Source of the DNA: CAZMCH01 sp964564735
GTDB lineage: Bacteria; Poribacteria; DTPJ01
Assembly: GCA_964564735.1 (NCBI GenBank)
Contig: CAZMCH010000024.1
Location: forward strand, 1 to 45,891
Direction: 5' to 3'
Length of the DNA: 45,891 bases
The notes beneath the pieces were generated by a model that ran no database searches, had not been told where the DNA came from, and was given only the letters and a program-made list of their open reading frames with translations. The position numbers and the translations under genes were made by a program. This document shows, one piece after another, positions 34,558 to 42,532 of this stretch; position 1 is the first letter of the stretch; each line of letters begins with the position of its first letter.

Positions 34558-34586
34558 AGCATATCAGATTGTATCTAATATGGCAA
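34558..34586 (-). promoter_or_regulatory. Promoter of the encapsulin operon
   Basis: TTGCCA (34581-34586), 17 bases, TATGCT (34558-34563) on the minus strand, giving a leader of about 45 bases. An imperfect palindrome GATAAT-TAGC-ATATC (34551-34565) overlaps the -10 and could be an operator, possibly of the Fur type, but the match is weak. Confidence 0.4.
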
Positions 34587-34622
34587 GTAAAAATATATGG
34601 AATTCGATATGTTTTGATTGTT

Positions 34623-35024
34623 TTATATACGTCTAGCTCTTTTTATAATAACTAATGCCAGAATAAATAATCCCAATATTCCCAATGCCAAAGTTACAGG
34701 TTCAACATTCATGCTGATCTGATTTATTAGTGTTAATATATGTTGTATGGATGCCCCAATTAGCGCCCCACCAATAGCCAAGAATATGTCATCCCATCTA
34801 TGCGACCTTTTTCTTGCAAAACTATCTTCTGCTCTATTTATATCTGATGTAAGTATGACTATATCTTTATCTCCCCTGTCATTTCTGGCAATTTGTATTG
34901 CCAAATCGCGCAACCTTTCTTTATATCTTAGGGAATATTCTTTTTCCAACTCTAAAGCTTTTTCATCTATATATATTTTTCCATCTTTAACCAAAGCCCT
35001 ATTTTTGTTTTGACTTTCGCCCAT
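34623..35024 (-). CDS. Small protein with two C-terminal membrane helices
   Basis: Protein of 133 residues I do not recognise. The first 75 residues are charged and probably helical (EYSLRYKERLRDLAIQIARN). Two hydrophobic segments follow (about 78-100 DIFLAIGGALIGASIQHILTL, about 106-127 VEPVTLALGILGLFILALVII) and a basic end (KRARRI). The soluble part is most likely cytoplasmic. A short AGG lies before the ATG. Its neighbours (encapsulin operon downstream, the 74-residue gene upstream) give no functional hint. Confidence 0.6.
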   Translation of the reverse strand: MGESQNKNRALVKDGKIYIDEKALELEKEYSLRYKERLRDLAIQIARNDRGDKDIVILTSDINRAEDSFARKRSHRWDDIFLAIGGALIGASIQHILTLINQISMNVEPVTLALGILGLFILALVIIKRARRI

Positions 35025-35098
35025 TAAAGCCTACTTTCCAAGATTATCCAGCAAAAGAGTAATTGATCCCCCTATTTAGAAAGCCCTATAAATATTTA

Positions 35099-35323
35099 CT
35101 ATGAGTCTGTTGCCTTTGGCTTTCCAGGTTTTTGAATATTCTCCCATGCTTTATCAATATCTTCACGAGTTACGATAACTTCATTGGGATTACGTTTCTT
35201 TGCTATATTTCCTGCTTCTGTCATTATTTGTTTGGTAAAAGCCTTTTCAATAGCCTCAAGCGCGCTAAGAGCATCAACTTCAATAATAACATTTTCTTTG
35301 GATACTTGATTTTTTGTAGTCAT
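35099..35323 (-). CDS. 74-residue protein, possible histone-fold
   Basis: The ATG at 35323 has GGGAGG six bases upstream. Longer readings run into lpd and lack such a site. The protein has one long helix (about 18-47, ALSALEAIEKAFTKQIMTEA), a short loop and a helix VTREDIDKAWENI. The sequence AGNIAKKRNPNEVIVTREDIDKAW resembles the helix 2, loop 2, helix 3 part of archaeal-type histones (IA..AGR.TV..EDI..A), but the first histone helix would be very short. A histone role is only a hypothesis; a small uncharacterised protein is the safe call. It is co-transcribed with lpd, 34 bases downstream of its stop. Confidence 0.6.
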   Translation of the reverse strand: MTTKNQVSKENVIIEVDALSALEAIEKAFTKQIMTEAGNIAKKRNPNEVIVTREDIDKAWENIQKPGKPKATDS

Positions 35324-35357
35324 TACTAGCCTCCCAAAAATATCAGCTGTTGATATT

Positions 35358-36740
35358 TTAAATATGTATCGCACCTTCGCCAGCAGCAAGAGCAGATTCC
35401 ATAATAGCCTCTGATAGTGTTGGGTGTGCGTGGACGGTCTTTCCGACATCCTCAACAGAATACTCAAGTTCCTTTGCCATACGGATATTTGCAAGCAGTT
35501 CAGATGCTTCAGGACCGATTAAATGCGCCCCTAGCAAATCGCCATATTCAGCATCCACAACCAGTTTTACTATACCCTCAAAGTCGTCTATTGCAATTGC
35601 TTTTCCATTTCCAAGAAATGGGAATTTACCTATTTTTATCTTAAATCCCTTTTCTTTCGCCTGTTTTTCCGTCAAGCCAAAACTTGCGACTTGTGGATGA
35701 CAGTAAGTTGCTCTCGGCATATCATCATAGGATAAAGGCTCTGTTTCACGTCCCGCTATATTCTCTACTGCGTGAATTCCCTGCGCTGATGCAACATGAG
35801 CAAGCAAGGGAGGTCCTGCAACATCACCAATAGCGTAAATCCCTTCAACATTAGTCTGCATTTTGTCATTAATCTGTATAAATCCTTTTTCAATCTTAAC
35901 ACCGAGATTCTCAAGACCGAGATTTTCGCTATTGCCTGCAACACCTATCGATATAAGTATTTTATCTGCTTGTGCCTCTTTATCGCCTGTTGGCGTAGTA
36001 TATTTGACAAGTCCTTTTCCATTTTGGACTGTTATTTCTTTAACAAGACTACCAGCAGAAATTTCAATACCATAATTTGATAATGATTTTTCAAGTATAG
36101 TGCTTATTTCTTCATCTTCATTTGGTAATATATGAGGAAGCATCTCAATCACAGTTACCTTACATCCATAAGTTGTATAGAAATATGCAAATTCAATCCC
36201 TATAGCTCCTCCACCAACTACGATCATCTTTTCTGGAACTTTTTGCATTTTGAGTGCGTCATAACTGCTGATTATAACTTCTCCATCAAATTTTAGTCCG
36301 GGAATGATTCTTGGTCTTGCGCCTGTTGCTATTACTATATTTTTTGCTTCTATAGTTTTTCCTTCAGGACGAATCTCAACTTGTCCCGCTTTGGTAATAT
36401 AGCCTTCACCATTGAAAACATCAACTTTATTTTTCTTTAGCAAGAATTTAACGCCAGTTACTAATTTTTCAGAAACTTGTCTGCTTCTAGCCATAGCCTT
36501 GCTTAGATCGAACTGCATATTATCAAATGAGATTCCCCATTTATCAGCATGTTTTACATAATTCAAAATTTCTGCATTCTTCAATAATGATTTTGATGGT
36601 ATACATCCCCAGTTTAGGCATACTCCGCCAACCGCTTCACGTTCAATAATTGCAGTTTTCAAGCCAAGTTGGCTTGCACGTATAGCAGACACATAACCAC
36701 CGGGTCCTGCCCCCACTATTACGACATCATATTTGCTCAT
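35358..36740 (-). CDS. lpdA: Dihydrolipoyl dehydrogenase
   Basis: Protein of 460 residues. FAD-binding VVIVGAGPGGYVSA (6-19), the redox disulfide Cys41 and Cys46 in GGVCLNWGCIPSK, an NAD-binding VGGGAIGIEFAYF, AIGDVAG and the catalytic His439 and Glu444 in HAHPTLSE. It oxidises the lipoyl groups of 2-oxoacid dehydrogenase complexes or the glycine cleavage H protein, passing electrons to NAD. None of those partners is in the window, so the complex it serves is unknown. The start at 36740 is set by AAAGGAAA. A frame to 36782 adds 14 residues with no motif. Confidence 0.93.
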   Translation of the reverse strand: MSKYDVVIVGAGPGGYVSAIRASQLGLKTAIIEREAVGGVCLNWGCIPSKSLLKNAEILNYVKHADKWGISFDNMQFDLSKAMARSRQVSEKLVTGVKFLLKKNKVDVFNGEGYITKAGQVEIRPEGKTIEAKNIVIATGARPRIIPGLKFDGEVIISSYDALKMQKVPEKMIVVGGGAIGIEFAYFYTTYGCKVTVIEMLPHILPNEDEEISTILEKSLSNYGIEISAGSLVKEITVQNGKGLVKYTTPTGDKEAQADKILISIGVAGNSENLGLENLGVKIEKGFIQINDKMQTNVEGIYAIGDVAGPPLLAHVASAQGIHAVENIAGRETEPLSYDDMPRATYCHPQVASFGLTEKQAKEKGFKIKIGKFPFLGNGKAIAIDDFEGIVKLVVDAEYGDLLGAHLIGPEASELLANIRMAKELEYSVEDVGKTVHAHPTLSEAIMESALAAGEGAIHI

Positions 36741-36827
36741 ATTTGAATTTCCTTTCTGTATATACATGACAAATATATTCATTCATGTATAGCAGAATAG
36801 CATAATAAAGCCTGTCTGTCAATCCAA

Positions 36828-38066
36828 TTATTCCTTAACAACCTTCATTGCAATATCTGCCCATTCCCATAGATTTTGAGGCTTATAACGGACTGTGCTG
36901 ATGTCTTTTAGTATAAATTCTGTTGGACATCCATAACGATTACAAACCTTTAATGTTTCTCTAAGGTCTTGCTCAACCGCTTCTGGTCTCCAATTATCCC
37001 ACGCAAGAAATGCTGGATTGGGTTTTCTGGAGAATACAAAATCACGCCCTATTCTTTCAGCCCCCCTATCTAAATCTACCCATGGACTCATTGATATTTT
37101 TCTGACATGCGGTAATTCACGAATAATGTCTATTTTTTCGTCTAACGGTTCGCAGCAACCATAGTATCCAAGTCCAAAACGTTCATACCATTTTATTGCA
37201 TAATCTATTTCAAATTCTTTGTGCATTGCAGGTGAAACTGTGGAGAAAATCTGAGCCATTCCGCAAGTCCAAATATCTTTTGAGCGCGGATGTTGTGGAT
37301 TAAAATTGGGCGCAGGAAGTTCATCTGAAAATGCACCAGAACAATGTATTGTGTTCTGTCCATAGCCCAAAAGTCCTTGTGCTTCTAGTTGATCAAGCAT
37401 AGAGAGATGGGCATCAGTTAATCTGGATATAATTTTATGTGTAAAATCTGGTCTATCAATAAGATCAATAATCATGTTATCTGTTCCACGCCATTGTGCA
37501 ATTTGATCCCAGGGAGCAAAAGACGGAAAAGCCCCTTGAACACGCACACCCAATATACCATCAAGAATCTCATGTGCGCGTTGCTCTACCTGCTTTGTTG
37601 CATTCTCATCATAGGATACAACTGGCATTTTTATTTTCATTATATCGTCTTCTGTTTTGAATTGATCTATGTAACGATGACCAACTACTGAATTACGAGG
37701 GTCACTAACCGCTGTCTCTTGAATAACACCAACTCCAAAGCCTGTATTGTGAATAGCTTTTGAAACTGTGACAAATGGCTCAACTACCATATCAACCCGC
37801 ATGTGCTTCCATAAATATAACGTGCTTCTGAGTTGCCATTCAAATCCACGACATAAACCATCTTCAGTCAAAATTGTAAGTTCATCATTAACATTCATTT
37901 CGTGCCATGGTATTTGATCAATCATCACCATTGGACGTATTGGTTTAAGAGAATTAATTGCCTTCCATAGCTTTATTGTTTCTTGCTGATCTGGCAATTC
38001 AGCGATTTCTGCAACTTGTTTTGCAAGGTCTCTAATAATATTCTTATCTTTTTCAATGCTTGACAT
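36828..38066 (-). CDS. Divergent URO-D-like protein
   Basis: Protein of 412 residues. The C-terminal half has a barrel-like pattern typical of the URO-D/cobalamin-independent methionine synthase superfamily: LGYYGCCEPLDEKIDIIREL followed by VRKISMSPWVDLDRGAERI, then VFSRKPNPAFLA and CPTEFILKDISTV. Cys-Cys-Glu in that place recalls the zinc and substrate site of related methyltransferases, though I cannot assign ligands. The N-terminal 60 residues are helical. GGAGG precedes the ATG. It follows the cupin gene by 15 bases, so both probably serve one catabolic step. Confidence 0.65.
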   Translation of the reverse strand: MSSIEKDKNIIRDLAKQVAEIAELPDQQETIKLWKAINSLKPIRPMVMIDQIPWHEMNVNDELTILTEDGLCRGFEWQLRSTLYLWKHMRVDMVVEPFVTVSKAIHNTGFGVGVIQETAVSDPRNSVVGHRYIDQFKTEDDIMKIKMPVVSYDENATKQVEQRAHEILDGILGVRVQGAFPSFAPWDQIAQWRGTDNMIIDLIDRPDFTHKIISRLTDAHLSMLDQLEAQGLLGYGQNTIHCSGAFSDELPAPNFNPQHPRSKDIWTCGMAQIFSTVSPAMHKEFEIDYAIKWYERFGLGYYGCCEPLDEKIDIIRELPHVRKISMSPWVDLDRGAERIGRDFVFSRKPNPAFLAWDNWRPEAVEQDLRETLKVCNRYGCPTEFILKDISTVRYKPQNLWEWADIAMKVVKE

Positions 38067-38081
38067 ATTTCCTCCTTATAT

Positions 38082-38522
38082 TTAGTCATTTACTTTCTTA
38101 AAATTTGTACCCCAAAGTCTCTTTCTTTCATCATAGACACCATTTACGCCCTCTTCAGACGGTGTAATAGGCCAAATGGTCAAAAACTCAAGGTCATCAG
38201 TTCCTATGTTGGTAATTTTATGCAAGGTATCAGCAGGTATAAATATCGCTGTATTGGGACCTACTTCATAAGATTCCTCGCCATTGTTAAACTCCATTAA
38301 ACCTTGACCTTTTAATATATAATATGCCTCATCATAGGGAGCTGGATGCGCACCAAAACCGCCGGGATCTTTACCTGATTTCAATGTTGCATGAACAAGC
38401 ATAAGTTTTGATGAACCAACTCCTTCATTTTCAATAAGTAATCTAGATATATAATTACCATCAGATTCCGACGGAGTAAACCCTTTTATTTCATTTACCT
38501 TAACGATCTTTTCTTTTTTCAT
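38082..38522 (-). CDS. Cupin-domain protein
   Basis: Protein of 146 residues with one cupin barrel (about 38-120). Motif 1 is GAHPAPYDEAYYILKGQG, an altered G(X)5HXH(X)3-4E(X)6G in which the second His is replaced. Motif 2 is PADTLHKITN. Such proteins bind a metal and a small sugar or acid, or act as isomerases or dioxygenases. Its ATG overlaps the TGA of the 24-codon FAD stump (ATGA), so its translation may depend on that short reading frame. It precedes the URO-D-like gene. Confidence 0.88.
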   Translation of the reverse strand: MKKEKIVKVNEIKGFTPSESDGNYISRLLIENEGVGSSKLMLVHATLKSGKDPGGFGAHPAPYDEAYYILKGQGLMEFNNGEESYEVGPNTAIFIPADTLHKITNIGTDDLEFLTIWPITPSEEGVNGVYDERKRLWGTNFKKVND

Positions 38523-38593
38523 TTTAATTCCCTTTTTTCTGCGGATAGTCCAGCGATACCAGCACCGACTATTATAACAGATTTCTCATACAT
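38519..38593 (-). pseudogene. 24-codon stump of an FAD-dependent oxidoreductase
   Basis: A short frame with a good ribosome binding site (AAAGGAG nine bases before the ATG at 38593) reads MYEKSVIIVGAGIAGLSAEK and then RELK before TGA. The first 19 residues are the exact beta-alpha-beta FAD-binding start (GxGxxG) seen in phytoene-dehydrogenase-like oxidoreductases. The rest of the roughly 500-residue enzyme is missing. The stop overlaps the cupin start codon. This looks like an internal deletion that kept the first codons and the end of the gene, or an assembly collapse. Confidence 0.7.
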
Positions 38594-38655
38594 ATTAATT
38601 GACTCCTTTCATATTATCTCTAAAAATTTTGACTATTTATGTTTTTTATCCAGAA

Positions 38656-39762
38656 TTAAGTCCTTATTGATAAATGTTCTGTCCGTCTAGCTCCAGTTTC
38701 TTCTGCAATTTCCTGCAAAATATCGATATTTTCTATTAATGAGCAACCGATTTTTCCATGACGATATATAGCTTGGCTTGCCCTTATTTTAAGCAGAAAT
38801 TTTGATCGGCAAACATCTTCTAGGCTTATATCTTTTATATTATCACCTGCAAAATGAGCAAATGGACATGGCTCAACAAACCCTTGTGCGTTGATATGAA
38901 ATGAACCACTTTCAATTGCCTTGCATTTATGCCCAGAACCATATTCATCATCAGGAAGATGAGCAACCATTATTGGTTTATTTTTCCTTATTTCAAGGAC
39001 ACGTTCTCGAAAATAAATTCGTTCTTCTTCATCAAGCATTAGCTCCCATTCTGGATCACCAACAGGTATATATTCTGTATAAAAACCAAGTGAGCATCCC
39101 TTATTTATCATATCATTTATAAACTGATCGCTTGATAAAGTCTGAAAATTATGGCTTGTAACTGTTGATGAAAAACCAAATAATAGCCTTTGTCTTTTCA
39201 AACAATCCATAGCATTTATTACATCATCATATACGCCATCACCACGTCTTGCGTCAGTCTGTTCTCTAGAGCCTTCAATACTTACAACAGGAATAATATT
39301 TCCTGCATCTGCCATTTCTTTTGCAACATCATTATCCATCAATGTTCCGTTTGTGATCATGAGAAAAAGCAGTTTCCTATGTTTCCCAATAGTATTAATG
39401 ATTCCATCACGCATAAGTGGTTCTCCACCGGTTATTACAAACATGAAAACTCCCCATTTTTCTGCATCATTAAACATTTTTTCTATTATATTCATTGAGA
39501 TTTCATCATTACGGGGATAATCTTTGGCATAACAACCAATACATGACAAATTGCAGTTCATTGTTGGGCTAAAAGCTATTGCAGTAGGAACTAATAATCC
39601 ATGTCTTTTCAGATTCCATCTGCGTTTTAGAGCAGATATAATGGAGTTGCCTCCAACTGATTGTAATTTCCATAATTTTCTCAATAATCCATGTCTGTTA
39701 AGCCTTATTCCCTGCAGGAATATATTATCCAATCTTTTTATTTCATTGTCTTTTTCAAACAT
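38656..39762 (-). CDS. Radical SAM protein with SPASM-like C terminus
   Basis: Protein of 368 residues. The [4Fe-4S]-SAM motif CNLSCIGC (Cys70, Cys74, Cys77) is followed by ITGGEPLMRDG and a TIM-barrel strand pattern (VVSIEGS). The C-terminal part with KCKAIESGSFHINAQGFVEPCPF contains Cys residues typical of SPASM/twitch auxiliary-cluster regions. The enzyme probably modifies a peptide or a small metabolite by radical chemistry. The substrate is unknown. It precedes the FAD stump and follows the predicted outer-membrane protein by 15 bases. Confidence 0.85.
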   Translation of the reverse strand: MFEKDNEIKRLDNIFLQGIRLNRHGLLRKLWKLQSVGGNSIISALKRRWNLKRHGLLVPTAIAFSPTMNCNLSCIGCYAKDYPRNDEISMNIIEKMFNDAEKWGVFMFVITGGEPLMRDGIINTIGKHRKLLFLMITNGTLMDNDVAKEMADAGNIIPVVSIEGSREQTDARRGDGVYDDVINAMDCLKRQRLLFGFSSTVTSHNFQTLSSDQFINDMINKGCSLGFYTEYIPVGDPEWELMLDEEERIYFRERVLEIRKNKPIMVAHLPDDEYGSGHKCKAIESGSFHINAQGFVEPCPFAHFAGDNIKDISLEDVCRSKFLLKIRASQAIYRHGKIGCSLIENIDILQEIAEETGARRTEHLSIRT

Positions 39763-39777
39763 TCATATCTCCATTTT

Positions 39778-40623
39778 TCAAAAAGCGGAACTTATTGAAA
39801 CCGATTGCCTGTGATATTTCAATGGCTCATAATCCTTAAAGGGCCAATTATGATGTTTATAGTCGAAATTATACCATAATGCTGTTATCCCGACCTTCAG
39901 ACCCATTACCAATAATCCAAGTATATGACTATTTGGAGACAACTGATTTATAGAATCAAGCATACCTGTTGCTATGCCAAATATAATTGTATTTATTATA
40001 CTATGCCATGGCATCCATGCCTTTTCTACGGTCATAAGGTCATAAGAATATGTAACTGATAATAATTTCATACTTGGTATTAAGTCTTTTAATGCAACCT
40101 GCGCACCAAATTTCCAACATCCACTTGATTGATAGTCTCCGTTTTCTTCTTCCAATTCAGTAAGTGTTGACTTCTGCTTATTAAAAACTTCATCAGGTAT
40201 TGAAAATTTGCTTATACCAGTGCTTCCTCCTGTGTATGGCATAAAAAGCAGGTTATTTGATATTATTATCGGCAAATGATCAGTATTGCTCAGATGTATG
40301 CTTGTAATTGTTGCTTTGTTATCTTTGGCAATATCTTTTTTTGTAATAAAAGCATCTTTTGAGAATAGGATTGACACATTGTTTATAATGTTTTTCTTCT
40401 GATCTTGCGATGCTGACATTATTCCAAAGCTAAGAAGATAGCCATAGGATTGTTCATAGCTATTTGCAGATACTTTCTTTGGTGTTGATAGTGTTCCTGA
40501 TACAATCAGTGAAGGGCTAAAACCATTGATTATATCTTTGCTTTGTGTAACTGCATTAGTACCCAAGCAAAATAATATTGATGAAATAAATACAGCAAGC
40601 ATTATTATTAGAAGTATTTTCAT
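39778..40623 (-). CDS. Signal-peptide protein, possibly an outer-membrane barrel
   Basis: Protein of 281 residues I do not recognise. A hydrophobic N-terminal signal (about 3-25) with FCLGTNAV could be cleaved near Ala24. Alternating hydrophobic and polar strands (YLLSFGIMSA, AQVALKDLIP, LLSVTYSYDLM, GITALWYNFDY) and a terminal Phe after SVSISSA resemble the end of outer-membrane beta-barrels. A hydrophobic segment IINTIIFGIATGML (about 209-222) is against a pure barrel. AGAGGT precedes the ATG, and a promoter with an extended -10 lies about 65 bases upstream. First gene of the minus operon that continues into the radical SAM gene. Confidence 0.55.
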   Translation of the reverse strand: MKILLIIMLAVFISSILFCLGTNAVTQSKDIINGFSPSLIVSGTLSTPKKVSANSYEQSYGYLLSFGIMSASQDQKKNIINNVSILFSKDAFITKKDIAKDNKATITSIHLSNTDHLPIIISNNLLFMPYTGGSTGISKFSIPDEVFNKQKSTLTELEEENGDYQSSGCWKFGAQVALKDLIPSMKLLSVTYSYDLMTVEKAWMPWHSIINTIIFGIATGMLDSINQLSPNSHILGLLVMGLKVGITALWYNFDYKHHNWPFKDYEPLKYHRQSVSISSAF

Positions 40624-40686
40624 TTACTTTACCTCTTTTGATATAAAATGAAATATTTCCCTTCGAGAAGTTAATCAGCTATTTGT

Positions 40687-40715
40687 ATTATACCAGAATT
40701 GGCATATTATGGTAA
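40687..40715 (-). promoter_or_regulatory. Promoter with extended -10
   Basis: TTACCA (40710-40715), 17 bases, TATAAT (40687-40692) on the minus strand, with TGG just before the -10. A perfect -10 and an extended element make a strong promoter likely. Confidence 0.6.
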
Positions 40716-40781
40716 ACCAAATAATTGGGCATATCTTATCAGCACCTATTACAGATATTAATAATCATAAGATATTTTGCA

Positions 40782-40810
40782 TTGAGGCTTTAGGAAATAT
40801 GTGTTATTAT
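40782..40810 (+). promoter_or_regulatory. Promoter of the mannonate dehydratase-like operon
   Basis: TTGAGG (40782-40787), 17 bases, TATTAT (40805-40810), moderate match. Transcription would start near 40817, giving a leader of about 45 bases. Confidence 0.45.
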
Positions 40811-40860
40811 ACATTATTGGGCTATACAAATAAACGAAAATTTATGAAAGGTATAATACA

Positions 40861-41808
40861 ATGAAAGAAAATGCTACAATATGCGAAATCGCAGGATGGA
40901 ATCAAATTAATCAAGAAAATCTTGATTTTTATAAGGCTATTAGCATAGATGGTCTATCAATTAATGGTCTGCCGATTATAAATGATGATTCTAATATCAG
41001 TGATATTAAGAATATGGTAGATTTTGTTGAATCAAATGGTTTGAAGGTTTATGATATGCGTTGGAGTATTCCCGATTGGGGATCAATTACAAATGGACGA
41101 GATGACAAAGATAAACAGATAGAGATGGTTATTAAGGCTGTAAAAGCAATAGGTTCTGCTGGTGTTCCGTTTTGTGGATATACCTTCATGTCAATAGGTC
41201 ATTTCCGCACACAATCAACTGATGGTAGAGGAAAAGCAAAATACAGCACATTCAATATTGATGAATATAACAAGGCTAACACTGAGCAGGATTTAAAGAT
41301 AAGTAAAGAAGCTCTTTGGGAAAATATAGAATACTTCTTGAAAAAAGTCTTGCCAGTTGCAGAGGAGTCAGGTATCAAGCTTGCTTTACATCCAGACGAT
41401 CCACCTATCGATATAGCTTTGGGTGGCGCGCCTCGTATTATCATAAGCCCTGATAACTACCAAAAAGTCTTTGATCTTGTTCCTAGTGATTCAAATTGTA
41501 TGCTTTTCTGTCAGGGTTGTTTCTCAGAGATGGGAGTTGATTTAGAGAAAGCAATAAAGCACTTTGGCTTAAGCAAAAAGATCTGTATGGTTCATTTTAG
41601 GAATATTAAGGGCAATCCATTAAATTTCATTGAAACCTTCATAGATGAAGGGGATATTGATATGTATGAGACGATGCAATTTTATCGTGAAGTTGGTTTT
41701 GATGGTCCTTTTTTGGTTGATCATATACCGTCAATCCCACAAATTCTTGCATCAAAAGCCTATGCTGTTGGATACATTAGATCAATTATACAGTCAGTTT
41801 ATCGATAG
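40861..41808 (+). CDS. Mannonate dehydratase (UxuA)-like enzyme
   Basis: Protein of 315 residues with the UxuA pattern: ENIEYFLKKVLPVAEESGIK, LALHPDDPPIDIALGGAPRI, MLFCQGCFSEMG, CMVHFRNIKG and a final FDGPFLVDHIPSIP. These carry the His, Cys, His and Asp metal ligands of D-mannonate dehydratase, which dehydrates mannonate to 2-keto-3-deoxygluconate in hexuronate breakdown. The protein is shorter than E. coli UxuA (about 390 residues), so it may act on a related sugar acid. AAAGG lies before the ATG. It heads the operon of ThuA, URO-D, LamG, DUF362 and DUF6785-like genes. Confidence 0.78.
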   Translation: MKENATICEIAGWNQINQENLDFYKAISIDGLSINGLPIINDDSNISDIKNMVDFVESNGLKVYDMRWSIPDWGSITNGRDDKDKQIEMVIKAVKAIGSAGVPFCGYTFMSIGHFRTQSTDGRGKAKYSTFNIDEYNKANTEQDLKISKEALWENIEYFLKKVLPVAEESGIKLALHPDDPPIDIALGGAPRIIISPDNYQKVFDLVPSDSNCMLFCQGCFSEMGVDLEKAIKHFGLSKKICMVHFRNIKGNPLNFIETFIDEGDIDMYETMQFYREVGFDGPFLVDHIPSIPQILASKAYAVGYIRSIIQSVYR

Positions 41809-41833
41809 ATAAACTTATACAAGGAGTATAAAC

Positions 41834-42463
41834 ATGGCAAAAATCAAAACTCTTGTTTTTTCTGGCGGAGAGATTCATGATTACAAAGGATGCGGCCAAG
41901 CGGCGATGGAGGCTTTGTCTGCATGTGAAGAATTCGATTTAACTTATGTTGAAAATGACCTTTCTATGTTAGTTTCACCAAAGCTTGATCCCTATGATCT
42001 TATAGTATTTTATTATACAGTGGGATCAATAACTGATGAGCAAAAGAATGGGCTGTTGAATTATATTGCATCTGGCAAGGGATATGCTGGATTTCATTCT
42101 GCAGCGGATTCATTTAGGGAATGTCCAGAATATCGTGCTTTTGTTGGTGGATATTTTGTTACACATCCTGCTTATAGGCAATTTCAGGTTAGTATCGTTG
42201 ATCCCGAGCACCCAATTACAAAAGATATGAATGAGTTTGTTGTTACTGATGAACAATATATACTTGATTATGATCCAAGAGTGCATGTGCTTGCGTCTGC
42301 TCTTTGGAAAGGCAAGGCAATGCCTGTTGCATGGACAAAATCTTGGGGCAAAGGTCGTGTATTCTATCTTTCGCTAGGTCATAATGCGGATTCTGCAAAA
42401 GACCCGAATTTCAAGGTTCTGCTTCAGCGCGGTGCATTGTGGGCAGGGACAAAGGCTGACTGA
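41834..42463 (+). CDS. ThuA-domain protein
   Basis: Protein of 209 residues, all one ThuA domain with the class I glutamine-amidotransferase-like fold: LVFSGGEIHDYKGCGQA, YDLIVFYYTVGSI, GKGYAGFHSAADSF, ASALWKGKAMPVAWTKSWGKGRVFYLSLGH. In Sinorhizobium ThuA acts in trehalose and related disaccharide use. In planctomycete-like lineages ThuA domains occur beside sugar oxidoreductases. There is no signal peptide, so it is cytoplasmic. GGAG precedes the ATG. It sits 25 bases after the UxuA-like gene. Confidence 0.9.
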   Translation: MAKIKTLVFSGGEIHDYKGCGQAAMEALSACEEFDLTYVENDLSMLVSPKLDPYDLIVFYYTVGSITDEQKNGLLNYIASGKGYAGFHSAADSFRECPEYRAFVGGYFVTHPAYRQFQVSIVDPEHPITKDMNEFVVTDEQYILDYDPRVHVLASALWKGKAMPVAWTKSWGKGRVFYLSLGHNADSAKDPNFKVLLQRGALWAGTKAD

Positions 42464-42479
42464 AATTAAAAAATTTCTT

Positions 42480-42517
42480 AATGCGTGATGGAAGAAAAAC
42501 CTTGCTCATCACGCATT
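42480..42517 (+). promoter_or_regulatory. Intercistronic hairpin before the URO-D gene
   Basis: AATGCGTGATG (42480-42490) pairs perfectly with CATCACGCATT (42507-42517) around a 16-base loop. It lies 16 bases after the ThuA stop and just before the ribosome binding site AAGGGA of the URO-D gene. There is no T-run on the plus strand, so it is not a classical terminator and more likely an mRNA processing, stabilising or translational control element. Confidence 0.6.
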
Positions 42518-42532
42518 GAAAAAGGGAAAAAT

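Larger units (their letters stand above)
40624..40860. other. Divergent intergenic region with two promoters
   Basis: No gene is seen in this 237-base gap. It holds a minus-strand promoter for the outer-membrane-like gene and a plus-strand promoter for the mannonate dehydratase-like gene, listed separately. The two -10 elements are about 110 bases apart, leaving room for an operator, but I see no clear palindrome. Confidence 0.6.
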
